Assembly (NCBI GenBank): GCA_017532885.1
Contig: JAFXIS010000029.1
Span: 1-64,000 of the forward strand
DNA from: Alistipes sp.
GTDB taxonomy: Bacteria > Bacteroidota > Bacteroidia > Bacteroidales > Rikenellaceae
Direction of reading: 5' to 3'
DNA: 64,000 bases
Shown: positions 9,655-18,216 of the stretch, piece after piece
Position numbering within the stretch: the first letter of the stretch is position 1
Layout: each line of letters starts with the position of its first letter
Position numbers and translations under genes: made by a program
Notes under the pieces: model-generated
What the model was told of the DNA's origin: nothing
The model's input: the letters and a program-made list of their open reading frames with translations, nothing else
Databases searched by the model: none

Positions 9655-9671
9655 ATTAAGAATTCAAAATT
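9640..9671. repeat. AATTCAAAATT-type dispersed palindromic repeat, copy 1
   Basis: AATTCAAAATT units flank TAAGAATTC. The reverse complement recurs almost exactly at 53809-53840 in front of ileS. In both places it overlaps or abuts the promoter of an aminoacyl-tRNA synthetase gene. Confidence 0.65.
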
Positions 9672-9680
9672 GCCTACGCC

Positions 9681-9718
9681 AATCTCCCTAAATTCCTTAA
9701 TCTCTCTAAATTCTATTT
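9681..9718. repeat. Family D 9-bp repeat array, partial copy
   Basis: Degenerate units TCCCTAAAT, TCCTTAATC and TCTCTAAAT follow one another at a 9-bp period. They are the reverse complement of the TTAGGGAnT units seen at 21.5, 29.5 and 29.9 kb. Confidence 0.55.
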
Positions 9719-9726
9719 TGGGAGAT

Positions 9727-9763
9727 AGACTCTCGCGGTCGCATGCGCTCCCTCAGAGTGACG
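9727..9763. repeat. Family C 37-bp repeat module, copy 1
   Basis: On the minus strand it reads CGTCACTCTGAGGGAGCGC and continues to CGCGAGAGTCT. It matches the modules at 21391-21427 and 29874-29911. Confidence 0.65.
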
Positions 9764-9773
9764 GTTTTGGGGG

Positions 9774-9809
9774 ATAAAAAAAGTGCTGCGCCTTTGGCCG
9801 AGGCGCAGC
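9774..9809 (-). terminator. Rho-independent terminator downstream of the beta-helix lipoprotein
   Basis: On the minus strand GCTGCGCC pairs with GGCGCAGC (8 bp, 9-base loop) and is followed, after two bases, by seven T. It lies about 220 bases beyond the stop codon at 10028. Confidence 0.75.
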
Positions 9810-9814
9810 GATTA

Positions 9815-10027
9815 ACATGAAAAAAAATTGAAGATGCCACAACAATCGACAAAAAATGACATCTTCGCTTTCGGGCTTGGGGTTATAGGTCTTTTGGGGC
9901 AGCCCCTCCCGACGCCGCAAGGCACATATTTCGGCGCCCTGCCACTTGTGAGTTGCACCCCACCCAAGGAGTGCAACTCTAAATTTTTGAGCAATTATTT
10001 ATTGTGCGTTTTGCTTTACGGCTTCAA
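9815..10027. other. Non-coding spacer with two inverted repeats
   Basis: No gene is convincing here; short open frames on both strands show no family signature. Two fold-backs are visible: GAAGATG/CATCTTC around 9830-9865, and AGTTGCACCCC (9951-9961) facing GGAGTGCAACT (9968-9978). It is probably the 3' untranslated region of the minus-strand gene at 10028. Confidence 0.5.
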
Positions 10028-13000
10028 CTATTTCCAATAAACATCACTTGAGTCCAAGTCGGTATTCAATGTCCAGCCATTGTATGCATAAAGCACGCAA
10101 ATATTATGGCTAGTAGCAGGAATGTTGTTGAATGTACAACCAGAAACATTTACGATGTGATTTACACCATCATTGTTCTGAATTGTTATAGCACCCTCGC
10201 CACCAAAATCGCCATTGAAAGTACAATCCTTAATGTTGTAAGTTGCACCAGATACTGTTTCGTTAATGTAAATACCTTGTGAGCCCTGACCATTGAAAGT
10301 ACAATTAGAAATAGTGTAAACACCATTTGCATCCTTACTTGCACCGAAAACCAAATGGCCCCAAGCCTTATTAGGCATTCTCAAAATTTCGCAATTCTCA
10401 ATTGTGAACTCATCGAACAACTCTGCACGAACCTGCAAATTAGAAAATTCAATTTTTGTTGAGCCATCGCCAATGATGTGCAATGTTTTTCTTGCTACAT
10501 TATTAGAGTAAATATCTGCATTATAAGTACCTGATGCTAACTCAATAGTCTCAACGCTGGCATTTGCCAATGCATTCTTTAACTCAGTCTGTGTAGTTGC
10601 CTTTGCTACTGTATCGCGCAACTCGGGATTAACAACTACACCGCCATTCCAGTTGTTGTAACCAACATTTGTGGTTACACCGGCAGCGATAGAGGTAGCC
10701 TTGATAACCTCGCCTGCATCATCACCAGAGTTAGTCGCAGTGTTGTGCTGGATAGTAATCTGAGAATCTGCGCCAACATTGTTGAAACGGATAACGCGGT
10801 CGCCAATGTTCTTGAACTCGTTGTTTGTAATAACTACAGCCTTCAAATCACATGTACCCTGAACTCCAACAGCGTTGTGACCGGTAGTGTCAAACTCGTT
10901 ATCGGTAACAGTAACACCATTTACATTCTGTACATATACGCCCTGATAGCAGTTGTTGAACTTACAATCCTTAACAACGATGTTCTTAACATGACCGTTT
11001 GTAGCAGACTCGTTGTAGTAACGAATTGCTGCGCCATTGCTTGAAGCTGTACCGCCAGTTGTGAAAGTACAACCCTCGAAAGTAACACCATTGTATGTAG
11101 TCTCTGCATCAGAAGTGTTGATGTCAATCTTACCGGTGAACGCTACATTCTGGAACTTGATGTTCTCCATATGCAAAGTGTTGTAGTAAACACTACCGCT
11201 CTTATCTACATCAAGAACATAGTCGTGTACATTTGTTCCGTATGCGTGACCTGAAGTAGTAACCAAACCTGCAATAGTAGCACCCTCAGCACCAACGATT
11301 GTGACATTCTTAAGTGTAGTAGTGTACTTAGGAGTAGAATGCCATGCACCATCACCAAGGTGTGCCTTAAACGCAGCGGCATCGGTAGTAGTGAAATCGT
11401 GAGTCTCGCAGTACATTACAGTGTTGTTAGACGCTGTAGGACGACCCATGTAAACAACGCCATAGTTTACATTAGCAGTCAAGTGGATAATCTCACCATC
11501 AGCTGCTGCATCCAAAGCTGCCTGCAAACCAGCAGTATCAGCAGTGTAGTAACCCTGAGCGATAACATTCTTACCAGCCTCAATCTCACCGATATCGGTA
11601 GTTGCAACGGTAGTCATGTTTACAATAGTGTTGTTCTTGCAAGTACCATCGCAGTTGAAGTTACCTACAATGCGACCCATAATATACTTATCCTTACCAC
11701 CGGCATACTGACCATCAGTTCCGGCAACGGTGCAATTAGTGAGCTTATTGCCCTCAACAGCCTTTAACTGATTGTTGCTTGCGCAGATGTAACCGATAAC
11801 ACCACCGAGCTTATAACCACCCTTTACTTCGCAGTCAGTAAGCGTACAGTTTGTAACAGATGTGTAGCCATAACCTACAACACCACCGGTGTACTTACCA
11901 CCCCAAACTGAAGAGTTGCTGATTGTAATCTTATCAACGCCCGCGTTGCATGAACCTGCAATAATACCGGCAGTTGAGTTGCCTACCAAGCTACCCTTAA
12001 CATGGATATTGTCCAATACAACATTCTTGAGTGCGCAGCTATTAGCTATAAACAAACCTGCCTCAGTCTCAACATTGGTTGCAGTCTCAATCTTAGCATT
12101 CTTAATAGTGTAGCCCTGACCATCGAAAGTACCCCAGCGATCAATATTAATAGGATCAATAGTAGCACCCTTAAGGTCGATATCAGCACCCAACTTGATA
12201 GTCCAAGTCCACTTATAGTAGAAAGCAACACCCTTACCACCGTTTACCTCTGCATAGTTAGAGTAATCTGTACCCAGACCGTTAGAGTACAAATCAGCCC
12301 AATCAGCATTCAACTTGCTCAAAGCCAAAAGGCCCTCTGCGCTGTTAACTGTGATTGTGCGAGTAGCTGCCTCGATAAGATTAGCCGGAATATCGTCAGT
12401 AAAGCCGGGAACGGTTGTAACATTGAACTCGTTGGTAGTAGTAAGCAAGTTACCTACGATATAAGTGCGGTAGTTGCGCTGTACGGGAACGGTTGTGTAG
12501 TTGCGCTCGATAGGAGCTGTAAAGTTGGTAGCATCCTCTGAAACCTCCATCTTTACATCTACCAACTCACGGTCATTTACCAATACATAGTTCATTGCCA
12601 ACATGTCGTAGCTCTGGCTACCTACGGTTGCAGTGGCAGGAGATGTAGGAAGAGCTGCCCACTTGTAAGTGAAAGTCTCGTAATCATCGGTAGCAACTAC
12701 GCCTGTTGCAAGGTTCAATGTGCTGTGAGCGCGTACAGTTACCTTTGTAGCTACGGCATCAAAACCTGCGTTTGCAGCCTTGGTCTTGTCGGCAGTTGCG
12801 ATGTTAATCTGAGCAAATGGACGAGTAAGCTCGATAGTGTGAGTCTTCTTTGCCGGGTCAATGTTAGTCTGATACTTGTAGAAAGCATCGTACTTGTCGG
12901 CATTGCCGTCGAACTCGGTAGCAGTAATCGCCATAGTCTTGTGCTCAAGGCTTACCTCATAAGGAGCATCGGTGTGATCAGCCCAGAAAATAGCTGAATA

Positions 13001-13279
13001 GGTACGACCCTCAACCAAAGAGATGTTGATTTTAGTAGAACCAACGAAATTGGCTACCTCTCCCTCCAACTCAGGAAGATATACACCGTTCTCGTCGTAG
13101 AAAGCATACTGAAGGTGGTTGGTGCTCTGACCCTTACCATCCTCCGCACGAGTCATCAACTCCGGAGAGCTGACGCTGAACGATACCAAAGATTCATTGC
13201 CTACCACAGCTGAATCATCCTTGGTACAAGCAGTTGCCAACATACCCAATGCGGCAACAACTAAGAAAAGTTTTTTCAT
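10028..13279 (-). CDS. Large surface lipoprotein: DUF6562-like N-terminus and parallel beta-helix
   Basis: This 1083-residue exported lipoprotein has its lipid-carrying Cys near residue 18 (GMLATACTKDD). Residues about 30-290 resemble the DUF6562/fimbrillin-like module of Bacteroidales cell-surface proteins (LVSFSVSSPELMTRAEDG, IELTRPFAQINIATADK). The remainder is a repetitive right-handed beta-helix with GLUG-like stretches (SSVWGGKYTGGVVGYGYTSV) and Asn/Thr-rich coils (VKDCKFNNCYQGVYVQN). Such proteins are usually adhesins or glycan-binding or glycan-cleaving surface proteins; no catalytic signature is visible, so the function is unknown. It is monocistronic, with a promoter near 13.57 kb and an unusually long leader. 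Confidence 0.85.
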   Translation of the reverse strand: MKKLFLVVAALGMLATACTKDDSAVVGNESLVSFSVSSPELMTRAEDGKGQSTNHLQYAFYDENGVYLPELEGEVANFVGSTKINISLVEGRTYSAIFWADHTDAPYEVSLEHKTMAITATEFDGNADKYDAFYKYQTNIDPAKKTHTIELTRPFAQINIATADKTKAANAGFDAVATKVTVRAHSTLNLATGVVATDDYETFTYKWAALPTSPATATVGSQSYDMLAMNYVLVNDRELVDVKMEVSEDATNFTAPIERNYTTVPVQRNYRTYIVGNLLTTTNEFNVTTVPGFTDDIPANLIEAATRTITVNSAEGLLALSKLNADWADLYSNGLGTDYSNYAEVNGGKGVAFYYKWTWTIKLGADIDLKGATIDPINIDRWGTFDGQGYTIKNAKIETATNVETEAGLFIANSCALKNVVLDNIHVKGSLVGNSTAGIIAGSCNAGVDKITISNSSVWGGKYTGGVVGYGYTSVTNCTLTDCEVKGGYKLGGVIGYICASNNQLKAVEGNKLTNCTVAGTDGQYAGGKDKYIMGRIVGNFNCDGTCKNNTIVNMTTVATTDIGEIEAGKNVIAQGYYTADTAGLQAALDAAADGEIIHLTANVNYGVVYMGRPTASNNTVMYCETHDFTTTDAAAFKAHLGDGAWHSTPKYTTTLKNVTIVGAEGATIAGLVTTSGHAYGTNVHDYVLDVDKSGSVYYNTLHMENIKFQNVAFTGKIDINTSDAETTYNGVTFEGCTFTTGGTASSNGAAIRYYNESATNGHVKNIVVKDCKFNNCYQGVYVQNVNGVTVTDNEFDTTGHNAVGVQGTCDLKAVVITNNEFKNIGDRVIRFNNVGADSQITIQHNTATNSGDDAGEVIKATSIAAGVTTNVGYNNWNGGVVVNPELRDTVAKATTQTELKNALANASVETIELASGTYNADIYSNNVARKTLHIIGDGSTKIEFSNLQVRAELFDEFTIENCEILRMPNKAWGHLVFGASKDANGVYTISNCTFNGQGSQGIYINETVSGATYNIKDCTFNGDFGGEGAITIQNNDGVNHIVNVSGCTFNNIPATSHNICVLYAYNGWTLNTDLDSSDVYWK

Positions 13280-13560
13280 AGTTTAATTTTTGCCACACCA
13301 ACTCCAAATGTGATTTTCTTAAACAGAAAGTGTGGAGCCGATTAGTCTATCTGATACGAGGTTCTGGAATACCTTTGGACAAATAAACAATACCCCACAC
13401 CCGTATTGACGGATATGGGGGACACCCCTATCGAAGAATCAATACAGAGTGACGAGTGTGTTGCTTTCCCTGTCCATTGAAATTTTCCAGATTTCGTATC
13501 AAGGATAAAAGCTAATACACTTTCATCAAAATTATGTAGTTGCTAAAGTTTACAACATTC
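13280..13560 (-). promoter_or_regulatory. Long structured 5' leader with inverted repeats
   Basis: About 280 untranslated bases separate the predicted start of transcription from the lipoprotein ATG. GATACGAGGTTCTGGAA at 13353-13369 is the inverted counterpart of TTCCAGATTTCGTATC near 13485-13500 (about 14 of 17 positions). Between them, on the minus strand, an 11-bp hairpin (CCCCATATCCG with CGGGTGTGGGG, including G-U pairs) forms near 13393-13421. No known riboswitch is recognised. A TACCTTTG box reads outward on the plus strand at 13370, inside the inverted repeat. Confidence 0.5.
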
Positions 13561-13567
13561 AGCCCTA

Positions 13568-13597
13568 CAAAGATATTACATTTTTTCCATAAACAAA
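13568..13597 (-). promoter_or_regulatory. Promoter of the beta-helix lipoprotein
   Basis: Minus-strand TATCTTTG (13575-13568) and TTTG (13597-13594) are 18 bases apart, close to the Bacteroidetes consensus. Confidence 0.6.
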
Positions 13598-13609
13598 CTA
13601 TTTACACAA

Positions 13610-13645
13610 AAAAAAATCTCCCCGCGTAACACGCAGAGAGATTAT
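13610..13645 (-). terminator. Terminator after greA
   Basis: On the minus strand AATCTC and GCGT arms pair with ACGC and GAGATT around an AAC-type loop, with a small internal loop, followed by nine T. It lies about 100 bases past the greA stop. Confidence 0.75.
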
Positions 13646-13740
13646 CATACCTTATTATATAATACGCGCGACGATTTATCGCATAAAAAGCAGCATGCCG
13701 GCGCCCGCGAGCGCAACACCGCCGCAGAGTACGCAAGCGA

Positions 13741-14217
13741 TTAGATATTGATATCCAAAATCTCGAACTTCAACACTCCGGCAGGAACCGTAACCTCGAC
13801 AACCTCGCCCTTCTTCTTGCCCAGCAACGCCTTGGCGATAGGAGTGCCGATAGCCAGCTTGCCCTCGCGCAAATTTGCCTCATTTTCCGACACGATGGTG
13901 TAAGTAACCTGCTTTTTATTGTTGTGGTTCAACAGTGTCACCTTGCTCAGAATCTGCACCTTGCTCTTGTCAATCTTCGACTCGTCGATAACTCGAGCAT
14001 TGGTCAAAGTCTGCTCCAACTGCGCAATACGCATCTCCAACAAGCCCTGCGCCTCACGCGCAGCATCATACTCGGCATTCTCCGACAAGTCACCCTTGTC
14101 GCGTGCCTCGGCAATAGCTGCCGAAATGGCGGGACGCTCCACAGAGCGCATATGCTGAAGCTCGTCTTTCAGCTTCTGCAAACCTTCCGCCGTCAGATAA
14201 ATAATCTCTTGTGCCAT
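13741..14217 (-). CDS. greA: Transcription elongation factor GreA
   Basis: This 158-residue factor rescues backtracked RNA polymerase by stimulating transcript cleavage. The N-terminal coiled coil (LQKLKDELQHMRSVERPAIS; acidic tip in DKGDLSENAEYDAAR) and the C-terminal FKBP-like domain (VSENEANLREGKLAIGTPIAKALLGKK) are complete and of normal length. It has its own promoter at 14317-14348 with a leader of about 90 bases. Confidence 0.96.
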   Translation of the reverse strand: MAQEIIYLTAEGLQKLKDELQHMRSVERPAISAAIAEARDKGDLSENAEYDAAREAQGLLEMRIAQLEQTLTNARVIDESKIDKSKVQILSKVTLLNHNNKKQVTYTIVSENEANLREGKLAIGTPIAKALLGKKKGEVVEVTVPAGVLKFEILDINI

Positions 14218-14316
14218 AGTTTTATATAACAGTAAAAAAAGCCAGAATCCTAATCCCTACGCCATATCGTCTGAATTAGAATCCCGATTCAACAATAATA
14301 TTCTCTTTTGGTAAGG

Positions 14317-14348
14317 CAAAGATAATGAGAATTTTTGAATGCCCCAAA
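14317..14348 (-). promoter_or_regulatory. greA promoter
   Basis: Minus-strand TATCTTTG (14324-14317) and TTTG (14348-14345) are exactly 20 bases apart. Confidence 0.75.
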
Positions 14349-14364
14349 TTTTTCGCCTTTAATT

Positions 14365-14393
14365 ATTTGAGGGTGCCGACGACACCCTCAAAT
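14365..14393 (-). terminator. Hairpin after the DUF4837 gene
   Basis: ATTTGAGGGTG (14365-14375) pairs perfectly with CACCCTCAAAT (14383-14393), 11 bp. The sequence after it is A/T-rich rather than a clean T run, so termination strength is uncertain. Confidence 0.6.
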
Positions 14394-14403
14394 ACCATGC
14401 GTT

Positions 14404-15465
14404 CTACTTCGACTGCTCCGCAGCGCTTATATCGGCAGAGGTCGCGTCAAAATTTACCAAATGCACCAAAGTCTGCAACTCGCGCAACATATTACGCTTC
14501 TCAATCTTCGGCGAATATACATAACAGTCGATAGTGATAACCTCATTCGTAGCACTATTTACCGTGGTGTAGCTCACATAAGGGCCTCCCATAAAATAGT
14601 TCTCGACATCCCACAAGCCAACCATCTCAATCCACGGTTGCGAGCCGATGCGCATCGTACGATATGCGGGGGTGTAAGGCATATATTCCAGACCCGTTTC
14701 GTCGGGAATCTGCTTAACGGTAGTCATATATGAGCCATCCTTCGGGCCAGGAATGCGCGAGGCGAAGCGATTACGCGCCTTAACCAAAGCCTTTGCCGAG
14801 AGAGATTTTTCGCCCTCGTAAGGATACTTATAGATGAAAAATCCCTGACTTGCTGTGGGGAACTCCTGCGAAATCCACACCATATCGTCGCTTTGCGTAC
14901 GCAACATATAGTGGTCGGGGATGGTGATATCTACGCCGAAGTTTTTGCGCACCAAATCGCTCAGTGAATGTGAAGTATAACGCTTGGCATATGCTATGCG
15001 GCGGTCGCGCTCGGCCTTCTCCAAAACCTGCATCAGATTCTCGCCATTCGCACCCACATAGTCGGCAACGACATCATTGTTGGGGCCTTTTATGGTCACA
15101 AACACCTGAGGCTTCGCCGTAACATCATAGCGCACCGTAATCGATGGCTCGGCGAACTCCTTATCGATATTCACGACCACAATATTGCGATGTGTTCGCG
15201 TGAGGCTCTTGAAGTTATTGGGCATAATGCGCATAACATCGAACGCCGGCTCATATGTCGGCAACTCCTTAACGGGCTGCTCAAGGAAATAGCGCAGCGT
15301 ATCGCCCAACTCGCTCTGCCATTGAGGTTGGCCACACACCAAAATAAGTTCATAGGGGCGACCCTGAGCCGTTTCACCCGATGAAACAATATGCAGAGCC
15401 TTACATCCCACCATAGATATTGCAGCCATCGCCACAATCAAAATATTTACAAAAAAGCGTTTCAT
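14404..15465 (-). CDS. DUF4837 family lipoprotein
   Basis: This 353-residue protein carries a lipoprotein signal with Cys near residue 21 (ISMVGCKALH) and matches the Bacteroidetes family DUF4837 (GRPYELILVCGQPQWQ, LPTYEPAFDVMRIMPNNF). The function of the family is not known. It follows the small exported protein at 15515 by 49 bases on the same strand, so the two may be co-transcribed. Confidence 0.8.
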   Translation of the reverse strand: MKRFFVNILIVAMAAISMVGCKALHIVSSGETAQGRPYELILVCGQPQWQSELGDTLRYFLEQPVKELPTYEPAFDVMRIMPNNFKSLTRTHRNIVVVNIDKEFAEPSITVRYDVTAKPQVFVTIKGPNNDVVADYVGANGENLMQVLEKAERDRRIAYAKRYTSHSLSDLVRKNFGVDITIPDHYMLRTQSDDMVWISQEFPTASQGFFIYKYPYEGEKSLSAKALVKARNRFASRIPGPKDGSYMTTVKQIPDETGLEYMPYTPAYRTMRIGSQPWIEMVGLWDVENYFMGGPYVSYTTVNSATNEVITIDCYVYSPKIEKRNMLRELQTLVHLVNFDATSADISAAEQSK

Positions 15466-15514
15466 AACAATATCTTCTATATCTTAATCTTATTATCAAT
15501 TAGTATTACAACCC

Positions 15515-16111
15515 CTAATCCTCTTCTACCCATACTACCTTTGGTAGAGCAACACTTGGATTGGTAGTCTCTGAAAATTCAATATCGGTTCGGTTTGTCC
15601 ATTTTGAATCACCGGCTATCAAATCTATGATTTTTTGAGCCGAATCATCATCAAGTTTATATTCGTATTTGACATGGGATACTTTACCGGTGTTTTTATT
15701 TTTTATCTCCTTATAAAGTTTTATACCACAAAACTCTTTTCCCTCACCTAAATCATGATAAACCAACTCTTGTACATAAGGTGGCATATCTAATGACTCT
15801 TTATTGTATGAATGATCGATAAAATGAACATCGGTAACACTCTCCATTCCTTCATCGCTTCTAAAAGCTGTGAATATGCCATCATCGTAGAATACAAGAT
15901 AAACATCGTTGCCATTAGCTTTTGCCTTTATAATTTCCATTACCTTACCATAGCGTGTATAGAATCTTACTCCCAGAGGAGCATCTTCCTGCTGTGATTG
16001 AGTATATGCTGTTTGTGTAGGAGCATCTGCCTGCGCAGGTTGCTTGCCCTCTGCCATTGCCATCGTTGCCAATAACAGCAACGACAAACTCAAAAATATC
16101 TTTCTCTTCAT
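15515..16111 (-). CDS. Exported protein of unknown function
   Basis: I do not recognise a family for this 198-residue protein. Starting at 16111 (MKRKIFLSLSLLLLATMAMA) gives a clear signal peptide, whereas the open frame from 16150 would bury it. The mature part is hydrophilic with short beta-like stretches (GNDVYLVFYDDGIFTAFRSD, SHVKYEYKLDDDSAQKIIDL) and no Cys pairs. The start fits the promoter at 16172-16202. It is probably periplasmic and may form a unit with the DUF4837 gene. Confidence 0.75.
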   Translation of the reverse strand: MKRKIFLSLSLLLLATMAMAEGKQPAQADAPTQTAYTQSQQEDAPLGVRFYTRYGKVMEIIKAKANGNDVYLVFYDDGIFTAFRSDEGMESVTDVHFIDHSYNKESLDMPPYVQELVYHDLGEGKEFCGIKLYKEIKNKNTGKVSHVKYEYKLDDDSAQKIIDLIAGDSKWTNRTDIEFSETTNPSVALPKVVWVEED

Positions 16112-16171
16112 ACGCTTTAATAGGTCTGCCCGATTTTTAACAAAATTCAAATCATAGAATGATTATCCATA

Positions 16172-16202
16172 CAAAATTAACTAAAAAATCAGTTTGCACA
16201 AA
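16172..16202 (-). promoter_or_regulatory. Promoter of the exported-protein gene at 16111
   Basis: Minus-strand TAATTTTG (16179-16172) and TTTG (16202-16199) are 19 bases apart. Confidence 0.65.
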
Positions 16203-16231
16203 ATATATACCCATTTTCAACAAAAAAGCAT

Positions 16232-16239
16232 TACTTTTG
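16232..16239 (+). promoter_or_regulatory. -7 box of the deacetylase-ubiX unit
   Basis: TACTTTTG fits TAnnTTTG and lies 28 bases before the ATG. I find no good -33 TTTG at the right distance. Confidence 0.45.
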
Positions 16240-16266
16240 CTGAACGATAAATGAAGAGATAATTAT

Positions 16267-16875
16267 ATGAAGATAAAGCCCTTCAATTTTATACGCCGAC
16301 TCTACCCCGATATGATATGGGAGATAGACGACCCGAATGGAGTGTTTCTAACCTTCGATGACGGTCCCACACCCGGCATTACGGAGTGGATTTTGGATAC
16401 TTTGAAGCGCTATGATGCCAAAGCGACATTCTTTGTGTTGGGCAAGAATGCCGAGATGTATCCCGACCTCTACCAGAAAATTTTGGACGAAGGGCATAAA
16501 ATCGGCAACCACACCTACTCTCATCAGAAGGGTTGGGGTATGCCACTCGAAAAATATATCGAGGATGTCGATTTTGCCGACACCATTCTTCACACCAACC
16601 TTTTTCGTCCGCCATACGCTCGCGTGACACCTTCGCAAATGCGTGCTGTGGGTCAGCGATACAAGATTATCATGTGGAATATCCTTTCGCGCGATTACAC
16701 ATCGACAATTTCGCCCGAGGAGTGCAGTCGAGGCGTAGTAAAGCATATCGAGGCGGGCAGCATCATCGCCTTCCACGATAGCGAAAAGTCGTTCCGAAAT
16801 ATGAGTTACGCCCTGCCTAAGGTACTCCAAAGAGTTCAGGAGCTGGGATTGAAGTGCAAAATTATCGAGCTATAA
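16267..16875 (+). CDS. Polysaccharide deacetylase (NodB domain, CE4)
   Basis: This 202-residue protein is almost entirely a NodB domain, a metal-dependent hydrolase removing N- or O-acetyl groups from polysaccharides such as peptidoglycan or capsule. LTFDDGPTP carries Asp31 and Asp32, HTYSH supplies metal ligands His82 and His86, and RPPYAR and IIAFHDSEKS are the later CE4 motifs. No signal peptide is evident (MKIKPFNFIRRLYPDMIWEI), so it may be cytosolic or exported in a non-standard way. ubiX follows after 4 bases. Confidence 0.9.
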   Translation: MKIKPFNFIRRLYPDMIWEIDDPNGVFLTFDDGPTPGITEWILDTLKRYDAKATFFVLGKNAEMYPDLYQKILDEGHKIGNHTYSHQKGWGMPLEKYIEDVDFADTILHTNLFRPPYARVTPSQMRAVGQRYKIIMWNILSRDYTSTISPEECSRGVVKHIEAGSIIAFHDSEKSFRNMSYALPKVLQRVQELGLKCKIIEL

Positions 16876-16879
16876 CGCC

Positions 16880-17431
16880 ATGAGAGTCATCGTCGCCATA
16901 ACGGGTGCCAGCGGAGCTATTTACGCCCGTCAGACACTGCAACAGCTCATCTCTGCCGACGAGGTGGAGCAGATAGCCCTTGTCGTAAGTGAAAAGGGTG
17001 AGCAGGTCGTGGCATTCGAGAAGGAGTCGTTGCCCTCGTCGGAGAAAATCGTGCGCTACGCCAACGACGACATGTTCTCCCCCATTGCCAGCGGCTCGGC
17101 CTCTTGGGATGCGATGATTATCGTGCCGGCATCTATGGGCTCCATCGGGAGGATTGCTTCGGGGGTGTCGCTCTCGCTTATTGAGCGAGCTGCCGATGTT
17201 ATGCTCAAGGAGCGTCGCCGACTGATTGTAGTTGCGCGCGAAACGCCCTATTCGCTTATCCACCTGCGCAATATGACCACGCTGACCGAGGCGGGAGTCA
17301 TCGTTTTACCCGCATCGCCATCGTTTTATGCTCACCCCGAGGGGTTGGAACAGGCGACAATGACCGTAGTTGAGAGAATCATCGCGCATGCAGGCATTCA
17401 GATGCCACACCACTCGTTTTCGGGCAAGTAA
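16880..17431 (+). CDS. ubiX: Flavin prenyltransferase UbiX/Pad1
   Basis: This 183-residue enzyme attaches a dimethylallyl group to FMN to make the prenylated flavin used by UbiD-type decarboxylases. The flavin-binding start VIVAITGASGAIYARQ, the central IIVPASMGSIGRIASGVS and RRLIVVARETPYS match the family. No ubiD-like gene lies in the window. It is translated right after the deacetylase gene, in the same unit. Confidence 0.93.
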   Translation: MRVIVAITGASGAIYARQTLQQLISADEVEQIALVVSEKGEQVVAFEKESLPSSEKIVRYANDDMFSPIASGSASWDAMIIVPASMGSIGRIASGVSLSLIERAADVMLKERRRLIVVARETPYSLIHLRNMTTLTEAGVIVLPASPSFYAHPEGLEQATMTVVERIIAHAGIQMPHHSFSGK

Positions 17432-17454
17432 CTCAAAATAATGAAAGACAGAGA

Positions 17455-17484
17455 TTTGTAATTGCAAAAAAATTACTATCTTTG
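17455..17484 (+). promoter_or_regulatory. efp promoter
   Basis: TTTG (17455-17458) and TATCTTTG (17477-17484) are 18 bases apart. This places transcription near 17490 and supports the ATG at 17522. Confidence 0.65.
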
Positions 17485-17521
17485 CCGCACTGAAAAAATT
17501 TTAACAAAAAACTATACATTT

Positions 17522-18094
17522 ATGACTATCACAGCGTCTGATATTAAGATTGGTATGTGCATCGAGATGGATGGCAAGACTTTCCTTGTTGTAGATTTCC
17601 AGCACTGCAAGCCGGGTAAGGGTCCCGCATTTGTTCGTTCAAAGCTCAAGAACTTGGAGAACGGTTATGTTCTCGAGAAGACTTTCTCTTCTGTAAGCCA
17701 GAAGATTGAGCAGGTTCGCGTTGAGCGTCGTCCCTATCAGTTCACTTACGAGGATGATTTGGGCGCACACTTCATGCACACCGAGACTTTCGAGGAGATT
17801 AACATCGACAAGAACCTTATCGACAACTACGATTTGATGGCTGACGGCCAGATTGTAGAGGTTATGTTCCACACCGAGAAGGAGGCTGTTCTTTCAGCTG
17901 AGCTTCCTCCCGTACTCGATATGGAGGTTATCTACACCGAGCCGGGCATCAAGGGTGATACAGCTTCAACATCTTCATTGAAGCCTGCTACCGTAAACAC
18001 AGGTGCAACCGTTAAGGTTCCTTTGTTCGTAAACACAGGCGACAAGATTCGTGTTGATAGCCGCACTCGCGAGTATAAGGAGCGTATCCGCTAA
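17522..18094 (+). CDS. efp: Translation elongation factor P
   Basis: This 190-residue factor relieves ribosomes stalled on polyproline. The KOW-like N-terminal domain carries the tip loop KPGKG with Lys33 at the position that is modified in many bacteria, followed by two OB domains (ELPPVLDMEVIYTEPGIKGD; KVPLFVNTGDKIRVDSRT). The family end YKERIR is intact. The start at 17522 gives standard length. No modification enzyme gene (epmA or earP) is nearby. Confidence 0.96.
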   Translation: MTITASDIKIGMCIEMDGKTFLVVDFQHCKPGKGPAFVRSKLKNLENGYVLEKTFSSVSQKIEQVRVERRPYQFTYEDDLGAHFMHTETFEEINIDKNLIDNYDLMADGQIVEVMFHTEKEAVLSAELPPVLDMEVIYTEPGIKGDTASTSSLKPATVNTGATVKVPLFVNTGDKIRVDSRTREYKERIR

Positions 18095-18119
18095 TTATTC
18101 GCATAGCGACATATACTTT

Positions 18120-18153
18120 AGGTCTGCATCCGAAAGATGTGGACCTTTTTTGT
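18120..18153 (+). terminator. efp terminator
   Basis: AGGTCTGCATC and GATGTGGACCT form an 11-bp stem with two G-U pairs and a CGAAA loop, followed by six T. Confidence 0.8.
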
Positions 18154-18185
18154 TCAGTAGCATGCCTTTATTGCAGATTTTTAGC

Positions 18186-18193
18186 TATATTTG
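18186..18193 (+). promoter_or_regulatory. -7 box of the first TIR gene
   Basis: TATATTTG lies 23 bases before the ATG at 18217. No TTTG is found at the expected distance upstream. Transcription near 18200 excludes the in-frame start at 18139. Confidence 0.55.
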
Positions 18194-18216
18194 TCCTGAC
18201 GAAACCTTCTTCATTC

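Noticed and set aside
9812..10040. Short open frames of 60-70 codons on both strands
   Set aside because: They overlap hairpins in the 3' region of the lipoprotein gene, have no family match and no promoter or convincing start.
13672..13742. Hydrophobic reading frame after greA on the minus strand, LIACVLCGGVALAGAGMLLF and a few more residues
   Set aside because: It has no start codon near its beginning, only a late Met, and begins inside greA in another frame. GreA is already full length. It is probably chance, though a small membrane peptide cannot be fully excluded.
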